A stretch of 64,000 nt of DNA from Ephydatia muelleri (Eukaryota; Porifera; Demospongiae; Spongillida; Spongillidae), in contig JABACO010000005.1 in assembly GCA_013339895.1 (NCBI GenBank), positions 1,744,986 to 1,808,985 of the forward strand, read 5' to 3'. Made by a program: the position numbers and the translations under genes. The notes beneath the pieces are model-generated. The model had not been told where the DNA came from and did not search any database. It worked only from the letters and a program-made list of their open reading frames with translations. Below are positions 46,353-56,984 of this stretch, one piece after another. Position 1 is the stretch's first letter, and each line of letters opens with the position of its first letter.

Positions 46353-46500
46353 CAGTCCTTTAAGTTGTTTTGTTCTAAGGAAAATAGAAAATAGCTCAAT
46401 AGACTGGCCTTCAACGCTTTAGTTTCCATATTCCATGCATGGTCTCCACAGTAAGCTATTCCGACCAGTACATCACCTAGCATCGCCTACCGCATCCGCT
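42335..46500 (-). mobile_element. CACTA/Plavaka-like transposase gene relic
   Basis: Many exon-like minus-strand blocks. From 5' (right): QINALLTEADRVKLRKSFGL (46140-46240); EASVPVEILHTLLLGSCKHI ... FKGWTQMALFILGPYLSDGQ (45800-46085); a block ending THLILYLVESMVKFGPCSSF then STER (45560-45755); CHGGNASKR spliced to CGGALYFTPLLQHMVRGISM (45220-45410); MRPSRTISTLQLISAGKHAT (44830-45060); SFVHRLFKETGASIRNVERD (44470-44640); and 42600-43260 with clean GT-AG joins (VVS|CMIHSEMWEAEKWNKDTAY). P-V-E-I-L-H-T-x-L-L-G and L-V-E-S-M-x-x-F-G-P-x-x-x-F-S-T-E-R are characteristic of Plavaka-type CACTA transposases. Stops interrupt some blocks, so it is probably dead. No TIRs recognised. Confidence 0.55.
45094..45198. 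repeat. (CA)n microsatellite
   Basis: CA-rich run with AAACAC interruptions inside an intron of the transposase relic; another CA run is at 46319-46350. Confidence 0.9.
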
Positions 46501-48106
46501 ACAAATAGAATTCTAGTTACAGAATGAGGTAGGGGAACAGAAAGAATGAGGGAGGGGAACAAACAGAAGGAGAGAGGGGAACAGATACACACACATAAGT
46601 AGTGTTTGCCAACGCATTGACCTATTTCACATGCTACCGGTGCGCTCCAATAAGAATATCTACTTACCCAACTCGGCTACGAGGTAGCGCCCATCTCTCC
46701 GCTGTGTATTCAGGTGAGGATAGCTTTGTCAATACAAACTACTCAATTGCCTCCGTAGTTGCAGTCAGCGATAGCTGAGGACGATGCATTTTTTTACCCG
46801 CCCGCCGATCTCGAGTCCCAGCAGAACTGTCCAAGTTATACGGAGATGCCACGCGATACTCGTGCATTGGATGTGTTCATATTTCGCTCACATTGATCCG
46901 ATAAAGCGCTAATATAAAATTTCTCAGGGCTGGTTCCATACATGTATACAATCTGAGGTGCTTATGTCCGACATTCTGGTACATATTGTCGCGTATATGT
47001 ACCAAAATGTAGCGCCATTCTGATAGTGGCTGTCAAAACAGTCTGGGCCAGATTGTGGCTTGCTATCGTACTATGTACCAAATATGGTCAACATCCTTAT
47101 ACCAGAATGTTGCGTTCACCATATCTGGTACAGTTTGTAACAATTTGGCTGTGTAGAGTGATTCTAACACGCATTCCTCAACCTTATATCCAAGCCCAGA
47201 TGCGCACGCACACCAGCTGAAGACTCATTGCACAGAACATGTGCTCCCCATCACCTGATATCTACAGCTGCACATTCACATACACCCCTTACCATCTTTA
47301 TCGATCTACATGCTTACATGTACGCTGCGTGCACAACACATGCATGTAGGCTACGCCTCCATATTCTGCTGGGAGCATATTTTCTGTCTAATTCGTTCCT
47401 CAAACGACAGAAAAATGTATTTGCAAAGTTCATGGCGCGAAAGATGATCACGTGATCTGTGTGCGACATGGTAGTTGGGCGTGGCCTGACCTTAGCGCCT
47501 GGAAGGTCGGGCCACGCCCAGCTACTTGCATGGATCATGTTTTAAAACTGAGGCAAAGTATTTACGTGGCGCATGTTCTAGTAGGCAGCCGTTTTCTTGC
47601 GCATCTTCTTGAGCCGAGTATCACATAAACTAGCCTGGTGAATCACATGGTCACAGTCTGTGGGATTCGTACTGGCGCCATCTTGTTTGAGCCATTGTGG
47701 GCGTCATATGTTCCACATATTTGTGCCATACGTATCATTGTAACATAAACGAGGCTCATATATCTGTTGCTAAATTTGGAAAAGATAAAAGGCTAAATAT
47801 ATGTATCAGAAACCATATATCTAACAAATATGTTAGCATATGATACATTGAAGTGCGTTAGCTCATATCTGATACATTTATGAAATTGCCTGGGTGTGTG
47901 GTGTGGTACATCGCGAAGGTACTTATTCTATACAGTATTGTGGGAAGCTCTATACAGTGGATATGTGGTACAAAAAGTCACCTTTATACATTCTACACCC
48001 CTGCAATTTGAGTACATTGTCTATTAGCAAGAACGTGACGCTATGTACATGCAATACCGTTAATATGTTATGACTGCCACGATTAATCAGCGTTTATCGA
48101 CTGACA
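46501..48106. other. No supportable gene; one hairpin
   Basis: Apart from the inverted repeat at 47472-47522 I see only short frames without motifs. The stretch 47760-47890 shares, in reverse orientation, a GCAATTT...TGTATCAGATATG repeat with 34715-34790, so a dispersed low-copy repeat is present. The last 30 bp before element B match the upstream region of the Ig-like gene (near 13757-13785). Confidence 0.45.
47472..47522. repeat. Hairpin AGTTGGGCGTGGCCTGACC
   Basis: About 20-bp arms with one mismatch around a 12-bp loop; the inner word GGCCACGCCC also appears near base 70. Possibly a small non-autonomous element end. Confidence 0.6.
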
Positions 48107-48300
48107 GATCTGTCAAGGAGGAAAGTGTCCGTCGGAGTAAATTGTCCCCCGACGGAGTAAGTGGTCCGTCATGTAAATTGCAATTCAAACTAGTGCGCAC
48201 GTGGTGTAAGTTGTTAATCACTACCGATAAGGAGCGTAGCTGCCAGCTGGCTTTCAGAGGTTGTATGTGTCTTCTACTACATTTATAGCTGATGTAAATG

Positions 48301-49432
48301 GACGAGACTCATGAGAGGATAGATGAAAACGAGGAACGAGAGTTTGCTGATGTCCACAGGTACCTAACTGAAGGTATTAATCGCTATGACTGCACCGCTA
48401 ATGAAAAGAGAATCCTACGAAGAAAAGGAAACAGGTATAGATAGTTCACCAGTAGTTTCATATACAGTAGTGCATGTTCTTCGCTTACGTAGTAACAAGC
48501 AGTATTTAAATGTATGTTCTAACGTTCGTGAAGTAGACTACTTCGAGGAAGAAGATCATGGAGTCCTGCCACAGCGACCATACTGCAGGTCACCTTGGTA
48601 GAACGCGAACATTCTACAAGGTGTCAGAACGTTTTCACTGGCTTCAAGGATGTGGAGAAAATGGTATGCATATTTATTACATTGTGCTTGACATTTAATT
48701 TTTCCCAAAATAATTATTGCTTATTTATATTACATACACATCTCACTACATAATGTAGGTGATGTCATGTGAACAGTGCCAGGACACTAATACATATACA
48801 TGAAGGTTTGACAAATCACGCCCAGAGCTACATCCCATCAAAGTACATTCACCTTGGTTTCATATCGCATAGATTTAATAAGGCCACTCCTGAAACCTCT
48901 GCTGGACATTAAGTATGTGCTGACTATCTCTGATTATTGCATGAAGTGGGTGGCAACAATTGCACTTGAATCTAAACATGCCAGTGGTGTTGCAATAGCA
49001 TTGTTTAAGGTAAAAAGTAATAATAGTAAAAGTCTGACTATTTTTGAATCACTTTTACCCGTTGCAAAAAATTCGATAAATTGCAGGTGTTCATGCAAAT
49101 TGGTACATCCAGAGTTCTGACCTCTGACCAGGGCACAGAATTCCACAACCAGAGTAATGAAGAACTAATGACATTGCTTAAAGTGGACCATCGTTTGAGC
49201 ACAGCCTATCATCCACATGTACATAAATATGGAGGAATTGTATAGAACTGTGCTATTTAGGTATTAAACGTTTATTTATTTTATTTATACCAACGGTTGG
49301 GATGAGCGGTTCAATCAAACCATTCAGTTAATGCTTGTGAAATTCTGCAGTGACAAACACAGTATAACACTTCAAGACAGGAGTCAACCAAATACAGTCC
49401 CTTTGAGCTAATGTTTGGGAGGAAGCCTGTAC
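48301..49432 (+). pseudogene. Integrase-type transposase of element B, 5' part
   Basis: Blocks in order: MDETHERIDENEEREFADVH with RYLTEGINRYDCTANEKRI; an H2C2 region (SDHTAGHLGRTRTFYKVSER, CEQCQ); the catalytic core HPIKVHSPWFHIA, YVLTISDYCMKWVATIALES, VLTSDQGTEFHNQS; then STKYSPFELMFGRKPVLP. These match the integrase of element A and the Ginger group. The coding frame is interrupted by the gypsy insertion and resumes beyond it at 54553. Confidence 0.6.
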
Positions 49433-49437
49433 TACCT

Positions 49438-49697
49438 TGTAAAGGACTGAACGCACGACCCGACCAAGTAAATACCCTCAATGACAGGGAAACGGCAACT
49501 CTGAACAGTAATACTGCACAAGCATACTCAATACACACGCCATACACATATATAGGTGTGCACAATAATGCGGCTAGGACAAAGCGCCCCCCCCCCCCGC
49601 TGCGCTACACCGCGGGGTGTCTTCGGCCCGCGCACAATACAACAATTGGGCCGTGGGGAAAATCCCCATTACAACATAAACTGTTCAGTCCGCCACA
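49438..49697 (-). repeat. 3' LTR of the gypsy element
   Basis: 260 bp, matching the other LTR apart from C-run length. Confidence 0.93.
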
Positions 49698-49724
49698 TTC
49701 CCTCCCCCTTCTCCTCGACAGAAG

Positions 49725-52470
49725 TCATTCTGTCGGGAGTCGGGAAAGGCAGTCGGCATTGCCGTTGTCCTTTCCAGGCCGATGGCGGACTTGGAACTTG
49801 AAGGGTTGCAATGCAATGCTCCACCTTGAGAGTTTCGCATTGTTCTCTCTAAGTCGGTCCAGCCATTCTAGCGCTCGATGGTCTGTCTGGATTATGAAGT
49901 GTCTTCCCAGCAGATATACTCTAAATGCCTGTGTGGCCAATTTAATGGCCAGACACTCTTTCTCTATGGTAGCGTATTTCTGTTCTCTGGCGAGTAGTTT
50001 CCTGCTGTAGTAGGCCACTGGGTGGTCTGCCCCTTCCTCATCCAGCTGACTCAGAACTGCACCTACACCCACATCTGAGGCGTCAGTTTGCAGAACAAAC
50101 TCCTTAGTGAAATCAGGGCTACGCAGGACAGGTTCTCTACACAGTAGGCTCTTGAGCTTCTGAAATGAGCCCTCGCATCTGTCTGTCCACACCTCCTGAT
50201 TCGGTGCCGCATTCTTTGTGAGGTCTGTTAGAGGTGCTGCAATACTGGCATAGTCCGGGATGAACTTCCTGTAGTAGCCAGTCATTCCAAGGAAACACCG
50301 AACCTGCTTCTTAGTAGTAGGAGTGGGAAAAGACTCCACACCTTGCATCTTACTCCTCTCAGGTTGTACCAGGCCACTGCCCACCACATGTCCAAGATAC
50401 ACACATCTTGACATTCCTAACTGGCACTTCTGGGGCTTTGCCGTGAGCCCCGCCAGTCGTAGGCGCTGGAACACTGTCTGTATCTGTGTCAAGTGTTCCT
50501 CCCAAGTGGTACTGTGTATCACAAGGTCATCAATGTAAGCAGCTGCATAGTCCTCCAGACCTTGCAGGACCTTGTCCATGAGCCGCTGAAATGTTGCTGG
50601 AGCCCCCTGAAGGCCAAAAGGCATCACCCTAAACTGGAAGAGGCCAAAAGGCGTTGTGAACGCTGTTAGGTGCCTCGATGCCTTTGCCATTGGTACCTGC
50701 CAGTACCCCACGAGTGAGGTCTAGGGTACTGATGTACCTTGCCTTTCCCAACCGATCAATCAAATCGTCAATCCTCGGCATGGGGTACGCATCAGCCAGT
50801 GACTCGCTGTTCAGCCTGCGGTAGTCAATACAAAAACGAAGAGTGCCATCCTTCTTGCCCACCAGTACAATGGGTGATGCCCACTCACTAGAAGAAGGTT
50901 CTATGACTCCTGCCACGAGCATCTCCTTTATCTCCTTTTCTACCAGGTCTCGGTAAGCGTGAGGTAACCGGTATGGTGGTAGTCTGACTGGCCTTGTCCC
51001 TGTGGTAGTCACTTGGTGTTCCATCTCTGTGGTACGTCCTGGGATACTGCTCATCACATCTGAGAATGTCTCTAACACCTTGTTCAGCTGAGACTTCTGG
51101 ACTGCTGATAACTGATCCCCCACAGTTGGTTCACCTTTCTCACTACCTCTCCACTCTGGGATATCATCCTCCGAACTTTCTTCGTCATCCACATCAGCCC
51201 AGTAGTTCCCATAGGTAGGTGTATTCCACTTTTTAAGCATATTGATGTGGAAGGTCCTCTCCCTCTTCCGAGTATCATGCATGTCCACCACATAGTTGAC
51301 ACTGCTGGCTTTGTGCAGAACAGGATAAGGCCCCTTCCACTGGGCCGTCAATGAGCTGCTGGAGGTCGGGAGTAGCACCAGCACAAGATCACCTGGTTTC
51401 AGTTCCCTCTGTCGGGCGTTTTGATCGTACCATAATTTCTGCTTTTGCTGTGCTCTCTCCAAGTTGCCCTTAACCATCTCAGCCATTGTTGCCAGCTTGT
51501 CCTGCATTGCCAACACATAGGAGACCACATTATCACCGCACTTATTTGGTTCCTTCCATGACTCCTTCAGTATGTCTAATGGTCCGCGTACTGCACGACC
51601 ATACAGAAGCTCAAAGGGGGAAAAACCCGTGGAATCCTGGGGGACTTCTCGATAGGCAAATAGTAGGTACGGCACCCACTTGTCCCAGTTTGCCCCGTCA
51701 TCTGCAGCCACCTTCCTCAGCATCTCCTTTAAGGTCTTGTTGAACCTCTCCACCAGCCCGTCCGTCTGTGGATGGTAAGGAGTAGTCCGTATTGGGTGCA
51801 CATGTAGCAGTTGGTAGATCTCTGCCAGTAGCTGCGATGTGAAGTTGCTTCCCTGGTCCGTCAAGATCTCCTCAGGTATGCCAACCCTTGCAAAGATCTT
51901 CACCAGCTCCTCTGCGATATGCTCCGCGTCTATAGCTTTCACCGGGACTGCTTCCGGATAGCGTGTGGCATAATCGCTCATCACTAATATGTAGCGATTT
52001 CCCGACTTCGTTCTGGGCAGTGGTCCAACAATATCCATTGCCACCCGTCGGAAAGGCTCAGTCACTATGGGCAACGGAATGAGGGGAGCCTTGCTTCCCT
52101 TCAGCCTTGATGCTTTCTGGCAGATACGACAGCACTTGCAGAACTCCTCCACGTCCCTATACAGAGTAGGCCAGTAGAAACGCCTGAGGATCCTCTTCGC
52201 TGTCTTGTTTTTGCCCAAGTGCGCTGCAAGGGGCACCTCATGTGCCAGCTGCAGTACTGCCTTACGACACTGCGTGGGTAGTACCAGCTGTTCCACTGCA
52301 GATTCTGGTTTCCCCCGCCTCTGGATCCATCGCCGAAACAATAACCCCTCAGAGTTAAGGTAGTGCGACTCCGACTCTTGTGGCTTCCTGGTGCCACACA
52401 TAGATCTGACCTGAGCCAGTGAAGGGTCTGTCTCCTGCAGCTTCTGGAGTTTACACTGCCAACATGTCAA
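49725..52470 (-). CDS. Pol region (INT-RT-RH) of the gypsy element
   Basis: Integrase comes first: H2C2 finger (HLGKNKTAKRILRRFYW ... CRICQ), catalytic core with MDIVGPLPRTKSGN, LTDQGSNFTS and HPQTDGLVERFNKT, and a GPY-type module (WKGPYPVLHKASSVNYVV). RT follows (VIEPSSSEWASPIVLVGKKD, FCIDYRRLN, YIDDLVIHS). RNase H closes (LQTDASDVGVGAVLSQ, IEKECLAI, TDHRALEWL) just before the 3' LTR. The region is nearly whole, with about one break. Confidence 0.85.
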
Positions 52471-54223
52471 GTGCTCCCACTGGTATGTCCCGCTGGTGTT
52501 GTCTCCTCTGCATCCTCTTCTGGCTTCTGGTCAACTTAACTCTGGGCCGCCCTCCACTAAATAGTTCCTCATCCAAGGAACACAGCTCTGGGTTCACCTC
52601 TATTGGGAGTTCCTCTTCCCTCTGCACCTCCTCTGCCAGTTCACTCGCTATTGGTGTTGGTCTCACTTCTGATTCTTCCTCCTTCTGCCGTTGGATTTCT
52701 TTCTCCGCTTCTCGCTTCTTTGCTCCTGCTCGTGTTACCATCATCAGTGCCTCACACCCTCCAAAGTTCCTACTGTCTTTGGAGTCGGTTCTCAAAAATC
52801 GCACAAGTTCGGGTACATCTGTGCCCAGCAAAACAGACACTGGAAGTGTTTTGGATACTGCTGCCTCCACCGTCAGTGGGACTCCATCCACCACCAGATC
52901 AACCATTGCAAGTGGGTACAGTGCGTTGTCCCCATGAGCACACCGAATGGTGACCGCCTCTCCTTGCAACATTTTTTTCCGAGGTACCAGGGCATGGTGG
53001 ATGAGGGTCTTTGAGCATCCTGTGTCCAGAACAATGTCCTCCACCATCTGTCCTTCAACCACGCCAGCCTTCTGCAGAGCTGCTTTGTGACGTAGGCTAT
53101 CACCACAATACATGGCCTTTTCAGGACATCTTGAAGCAAAGTGCCCCTGCCTACCACAATTGTAACAGGTCACGTGGGAGTGGTGATCCTTGTTTCGGTA
53201 CCCAGACCTAGAGTAGTGCCTCTCCTTTGCCGACCTCTTGTCGCCTTCCTCCTTGTCAGGCTGCTCCTGATCATGACGAGTGGGTTTCTCACTGGAAGCT
53301 GGTGAAGCCAGATCCACCCCTGGTCTACTCTCCTTGGCAGTCTGCTTCCTGGCCTCAGAGTAGTCATCTGCCAGTTGTCCTGCCTCCAGAGCTGTCTTCG
53401 GCTTCCGCTCTTTAACCCACACTCGAACAGAGGGACCCAGGGTATAGAGTACCTGTTCCAGGACAATAGCTTCCTTGACCTGCTCCACAGTAGTCAAACC
53501 CTTGAGCCATTTGTTAGCCAGGTCCCCCAAACGAATAGACACATCTCGATGTGACTCAACCACATTCTTGGTGATTTCCCTGAAACGCTGACGGTACGTC
53601 TCCTCGGTGATGTCATACCGCCTCAGGATCGCTGCTTTCACCCCGTCGTATTCCAATGCATCCTCCGTGGTCAGCGCTGCATAGGCCTGTTGTGCCTTAC
53701 CAGACAGTTGAGGCGCCAGTTTGAAGATCCATCGATCCTTCGGGATGTTGTACGCCGACATTAAACGCTCGAACGTGGTGAGGTAAGCTTCAATATCGTC
53801 CCGATCGGCGAGTTTCACCACGCGGAGTTCCCCATCCGTAGCACGGCTACTTGCTCCCGACGACGATTCAGCCTTCTTGGACTCGACCATCTTTGCAAAC
53901 AGCTCCATCTGAGCCCGTAGCTCCTGGTCACGAATCCTTAAGTCTTCCTCTCTTCTCTGCCTCTCACGTTCCTTTTCCGCTATGTGCTCCTGACGTTCTC
54001 TCTCCCACTGTGCCTCTAGTCTTTTCCTCTCTTCTTCGCGCTCTAGTCGCTCCTGCTCACGTCGGCGCGCCTCCTCCTCTTCTCGCTTCTTTCTCTCATC
54101 AAGAAGGTTCCTGAAGAGTTCTTGCATTGCTGCAATTGCCTCCGACGTTTCACCCATATCCGCTGTCTCTCCTTGAGGTTGTGCTACGACACTGTTATAT
54201 TTACGCCCAGATCGTGTGGTCAT
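52451..54223 (-). CDS. Gag-protease region of the gypsy element
   Basis: About 590 codons. The N-terminal part is a long charged coiled coil (roughly residues 25-125, KREEEEARRREQERLEREEE). A capsid-like region follows (FERLMSAYNIPKDRWIFKLA ... GKAQQAYAAL). A CCHC zinc knuckle is present (CYNCGRQGHFASRCPEK, about residue 355), and an aspartic protease motif DTGCSKTLIHHAL (about residue 400). It slightly overlaps the pol region, so pol is probably reached by a programmed frameshift or read-through as in related elements. Confidence 0.85.
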   Translation of the reverse strand: MTTRSGRKYNSVVAQPQGETADMGETSEAIAAMQELFRNLLDERKKREEEEARRREQERLEREEERKRLEAQWERERQEHIAEKERERQRREEDLRIRDQELRAQMELFAKMVESKKAESSSGASSRATDGELRVVKLADRDDIEAYLTTFERLMSAYNIPKDRWIFKLAPQLSGKAQQAYAALTTEDALEYDGVKAAILRRYDITEETYRQRFREITKNVVESHRDVSIRLGDLANKWLKGLTTVEQVKEAIVLEQVLYTLGPSVRVWVKERKPKTALEAGQLADDYSEARKQTAKESRPGVDLASPASSEKPTRHDQEQPDKEEGDKRSAKERHYSRSGYRNKDHHSHVTCYNCGRQGHFASRCPEKAMYCGDSLRHKAALQKAGVVEGQMVEDIVLDTGCSKTLIHHALVPRKKMLQGEAVTIRCAHGDNALYPLAMVDLVVDGVPLTVEAAVSKTLPVSVLLGTDVPELVRFLRTDSKDSRNFGGCEALMMVTRAGAKKREAEKEIQRQKEEESEVRPTPIASELAEEVQREEELPIEVNPELCSLDEELFSGGRPRVKLTRSQKRMQRRQHQRDIPVGALDMLAV

Positions 54224-54289
54224 CCACTAACTCGCTAGCTCGGTCCGTACAGTATCCGACTGAAGACGATCCCGCCGCTTGCCACCACT

Positions 54290-54547
54290 TGTAAAGGACT
54301 GAACGCACGACCCGACCAAGTAAATACCCTCAATGACAGGGAAACGGCAACTCTGAACAGTAATACTGCACAAGCATACTCAATACACACGCCATACACA
54401 TATATAGGTGTGCACAATAATGCGGCTAGGACAAAGCGCCCCCCCCCCGCTGCGCTACACCGCGGGGTGTCTTCGGCCCGCGCACAATACAACAATTGGG
54501 CCGTGGGGAAAATCCCCATTACAACATAAACTGTTCAGTCCGCCACA
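54290..54547 (-). repeat. 5' LTR of the gypsy element
   Basis: 258 bp, TGTAAAGGACTGAACG...CCGCCACA as read on the + strand. Confidence 0.93.
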
Positions 54548-54552
54548 TACCT

Positions 54553-55240
54553 GTAGAATTAGATGTTGCTGATGAGTCACCTGAAACCTTGCTTAGTGAT
54601 TTCAACACAAGGCCTGAATGCAGTCAACCTTTAATGGACAAAATGATTGAAGCAAGGTACTGTATGAAACATTTCTAATAAAATAAGCATTTAAATATAA
54701 ATGTGCTGGGTGAAAATCTAAGTTCCCAGCTATATTTATGATTTTTGCCTACAGGTATAGAAGGAAATCAAAGTGCCGTATAATTAGACAGCCTATTATA
54801 CAAAGGCAAAAATGAGTTGTAGGTTATTGTACACAATCAAGCAAATAGGCAGGAACCATACCATTTATAAATTCTAATACTAATTAACTAAACAGCTATA
54901 GATTTATGTTTTTTTTCCTACAAAGTGTATTATGGTAAAACGACAGCACAAATTAATGAATTAATAAATTTTAATGCTGAATGCGAGAGAGTTTAAAAGA
55001 GTTGCATATTTTTGCACACCTTGCATATGTCCTCTGTAATTTGACATTACATCATTTGTACTTTAGATCAAGTGTGTTAGAGAAAGCTAAGCAAAATGTT
55101 GAAGCTGCTCAAGAAAAACAGAAAGAAGATTACAACAAGAAGCATGCCAATCCGTTGACTTTACACGCAAGAAAAGGAAAGAAGGCAAATTGGATTTCCG
55201 ATGGCTTGGGCCTTATTACATCATGAAGAATATAGGAAAG
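54553..55240 (+). pseudogene. Integrase-type transposase of element B, 3' part
   Basis: VELDVADESPETLLSDFNTR with ECSQPLMDKMIEAR before a GTACTG donor, then (after about 400 bp) VLEKAKQNVEAAQEKQKEDY and a WLGPYYIMKNIGKG-like GPY/F segment. This is the C-terminal part of the transposase, displaced by the LTR element. Confidence 0.55.
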
Positions 55241-55665
55241 GGTCTTATCTCTTGCAAGAGAAATCTATCTTGAAGGAGAAAAAGACAATGGTGCTCACAT
55301 CAAACCATGCATTGCTTGTGGTACAGAAGAAAAAATCTCAGAGCCAGCTTCCAGAAAAAAAACTGCAGACATAGTATCTATTTGCACCACCAATTCACCA
55401 GGCTGTATAGTAGAAGAGAGAACAGTCCCACGTCTTCAAAGCCTCTATGCAACAGCAACGATAACAGTTCAGATATTTCATCTGTTTCTCCCATCAAGTT
55501 AAAGTGCCAAGTAAAACCACTGAATCCTTTCAATGTAGCACCTACATGTATGATGACAATGATGTTTGTACACTGGCACCAGTCAAATCCTCTCTATCCA
55601 AGGACAAGTGTCCAGTGGTATCTGAGCAAACATCTTCCACCACAAAGTCCTTGCCCAGTGGCGGA

Positions 55666-55669
<4 letters not shown>

Positions 55670-55740
<71 letters not shown>
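55670..55740. repeat. Poly-G run of about 70 bp
   Basis: An unusually long homopolymer; its true length in the genome may differ from the assembled one. Confidence 0.9.
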
Positions 55741-56011
55741 CGTGGAGGGCGCACGCCCCCCTAACATATGGATGACAAAAAAAATAATAAGTTAACCTTT
55801 GCCGGCATGTATTTTAAGTTCATTCGCGCGCGCGTGTGAAGTATACCTAGGTAGCACGTAGTCTCGTACCCAGACCCACGCCACAGCAGCGGATGGATTA
55901 CATTACCGCTACGTGGAGTAGGGTCTGGAGAATCGTGGCCAGTGGAATGTAATAATTAACGTTACGTCATGCCACTGTCACGCGCTGCAGGTGATTAGGC
56001 AATAAAGATGA

Positions 56012-56190
56012 ATTCATTGTGCGTTATGTGTGGCTTTCTCGGTGCAGAACCAGAGAAGGGTTTTGCACAGCACCTCCACAGTTCATTACCCTTGCTAACG
56101 CACGAACGTGGATATTGATGCATCTACCAGTGTGCTTTGCGTTATAGGTTGCTTGATAAATTGAAGCACAAACTAGATTTGGCGGAGTAG
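56012..56190 (+). pseudogene. Zinc-finger-like ORF fragment in the long-TIR element
   Basis: MNSLCVMCGFLGAEPEKGFA then QHLHSSLPLLTHERGY, a stop, and in the same frame CIYQCALRYRLLDKLKHKLD. C-x2-C then H-x3 or H-x-H spacing suggests a single C2H2-like finger. The stop makes it a probable relic. Confidence 0.35.
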
Positions 56191-56344
56191 GAAGCAGCAG
56201 CTTGTGACAGCTCCTTCTGTCTCCTCAGAGGTTAATACTCCAGTGCAAAGAAAGAGGTCATCTGATAATCGTGGTGACCTTGTGGGTAATCAATTGTCAC
56301 CTGCAGTGTTGGTAAGATGAGTTACTGATATCTGCCCTGTCTAG

Positions 56345-56625
56345 TAGAATGGCATCGCTCCTGCATACACTGCTGTAGCATCTCTCCTTGTTAGTGCTTC
56401 GATCTGGTCCTTCATAAACGCGCAAGGGACTAACAACGATGACTACTGACCCTCCCGCTCGTCTGTCGAACAGTTTAGGCAGGATCCAATAACAGAAGGA
56501 CTTCCCGCTTCCAGTTGGTAAAGAAACGAAGACTCACAACCACTCATAAAGGCTTCAATAGCTGCTCGCTGGTCAGACTGAAAGCCAAGCTTGATTGCAG
56601 CGGAGGTGATCTCATGATTACGAAC
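56345..56625 (-). pseudogene. RecQ-like helicase fragment
   Basis: On the minus strand AIKLGFQSDQRAAIEAFMSG is followed, in the adjoining frame, by SLPTGSGKSFCYWILPKLF (Walker A, motif I) and VVIVVSPLR (motif Ia), then in a third frame MKDQIEALTRRDATAVYAGA. Order and wording are those of the N-terminal part of a RecQ-family DExH helicase. At least two frame changes and a stop show that it is a dead fragment. It lies wholly inside the long-TIR element. Confidence 0.65.
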
Positions 56626-56841
56626 GCGTGCAATTAAATCCACTAATTGCGCATGCTTGCAATCCGATTGTACCGTTCAGAATCGAGCCACGATTTTGCC
56701 GAGAGATTCTCCAGACCCTACTTCCACGTAGCGACGATGTAATCCATCCACTGCTGTGGCGTGGGTCTGGGTACGAGACTAGGTAGCACGTAGGTGTTGG
56801 TATTTTCTGTGTGCCAAACAAAGGTATCGGACCTGAAGCGG

Positions 56842-56881
<40 letters not shown>

Positions 56882-56984
56882 ACTTTTCGTATCGGACCTG
56901 AAGCACCCCCCCTCGCTGAAATCCTGGATACGCCACTGGCGCCCCCCCCCCCCCCCCTAAATCTAAATCCTGCGTCCGCCCCTA

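Larger units (their letters stand above)
49438..54547 (-). mobile_element. Ty3/gypsy LTR retrotransposon with Gmr1-like domain order
   Basis: The element is bounded by LTRs of about 260 bp that differ, as far as I can see, only in the length of one C-run, and flanked by the target duplication TACCT (49433-49437, 54548-54552). A purine-rich tract (GAGAAGGGGGAGGGAA) adjoins the 3' LTR. Coding order is Gag, protease, integrase, reverse transcriptase, RNase H. Integrase before RT is the Gmr1 arrangement, not the usual gypsy one. Near-identical LTRs imply a very recent insertion, inside element B. Largely intact, with about one break in pol. Confidence 0.95.
55860..56780. mobile_element. Long-TIR element (Mutator-like?) carrying a helicase fragment
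   Basis: The end AGTCTCGTACCCAGACCCAC ... and its inverted copy ... GTGGGTCTGGGTACGAGACT form TIRs of about 80 bp, flanked by an 11-bp target duplication AGGTAGCACGT (55849-55859, 56781-56791). Long TIRs with a 9-11 bp duplication suggest the Mutator superfamily. No transposase is present, so it is non-autonomous; it carries pieces of other genes. Confidence 0.75.
55656..56939. mobile_element. hAT-like element with poly-G/poly-C ends, nested in element B
   Basis: The left terminus CAGTGGCGGATTTAGG and right terminus CCTGGATACGCCACTG are inverted repeats of the common hAT-type CAGTGGCGNA sequence. A G-run of about 70 bp follows the left end, and C-runs lie at 56848-56880 and 56942-56956 near the right. 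I cannot see an 8-bp target duplication. It splits coding sequence of element B and hosts another insertion. Confidence 0.55.
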
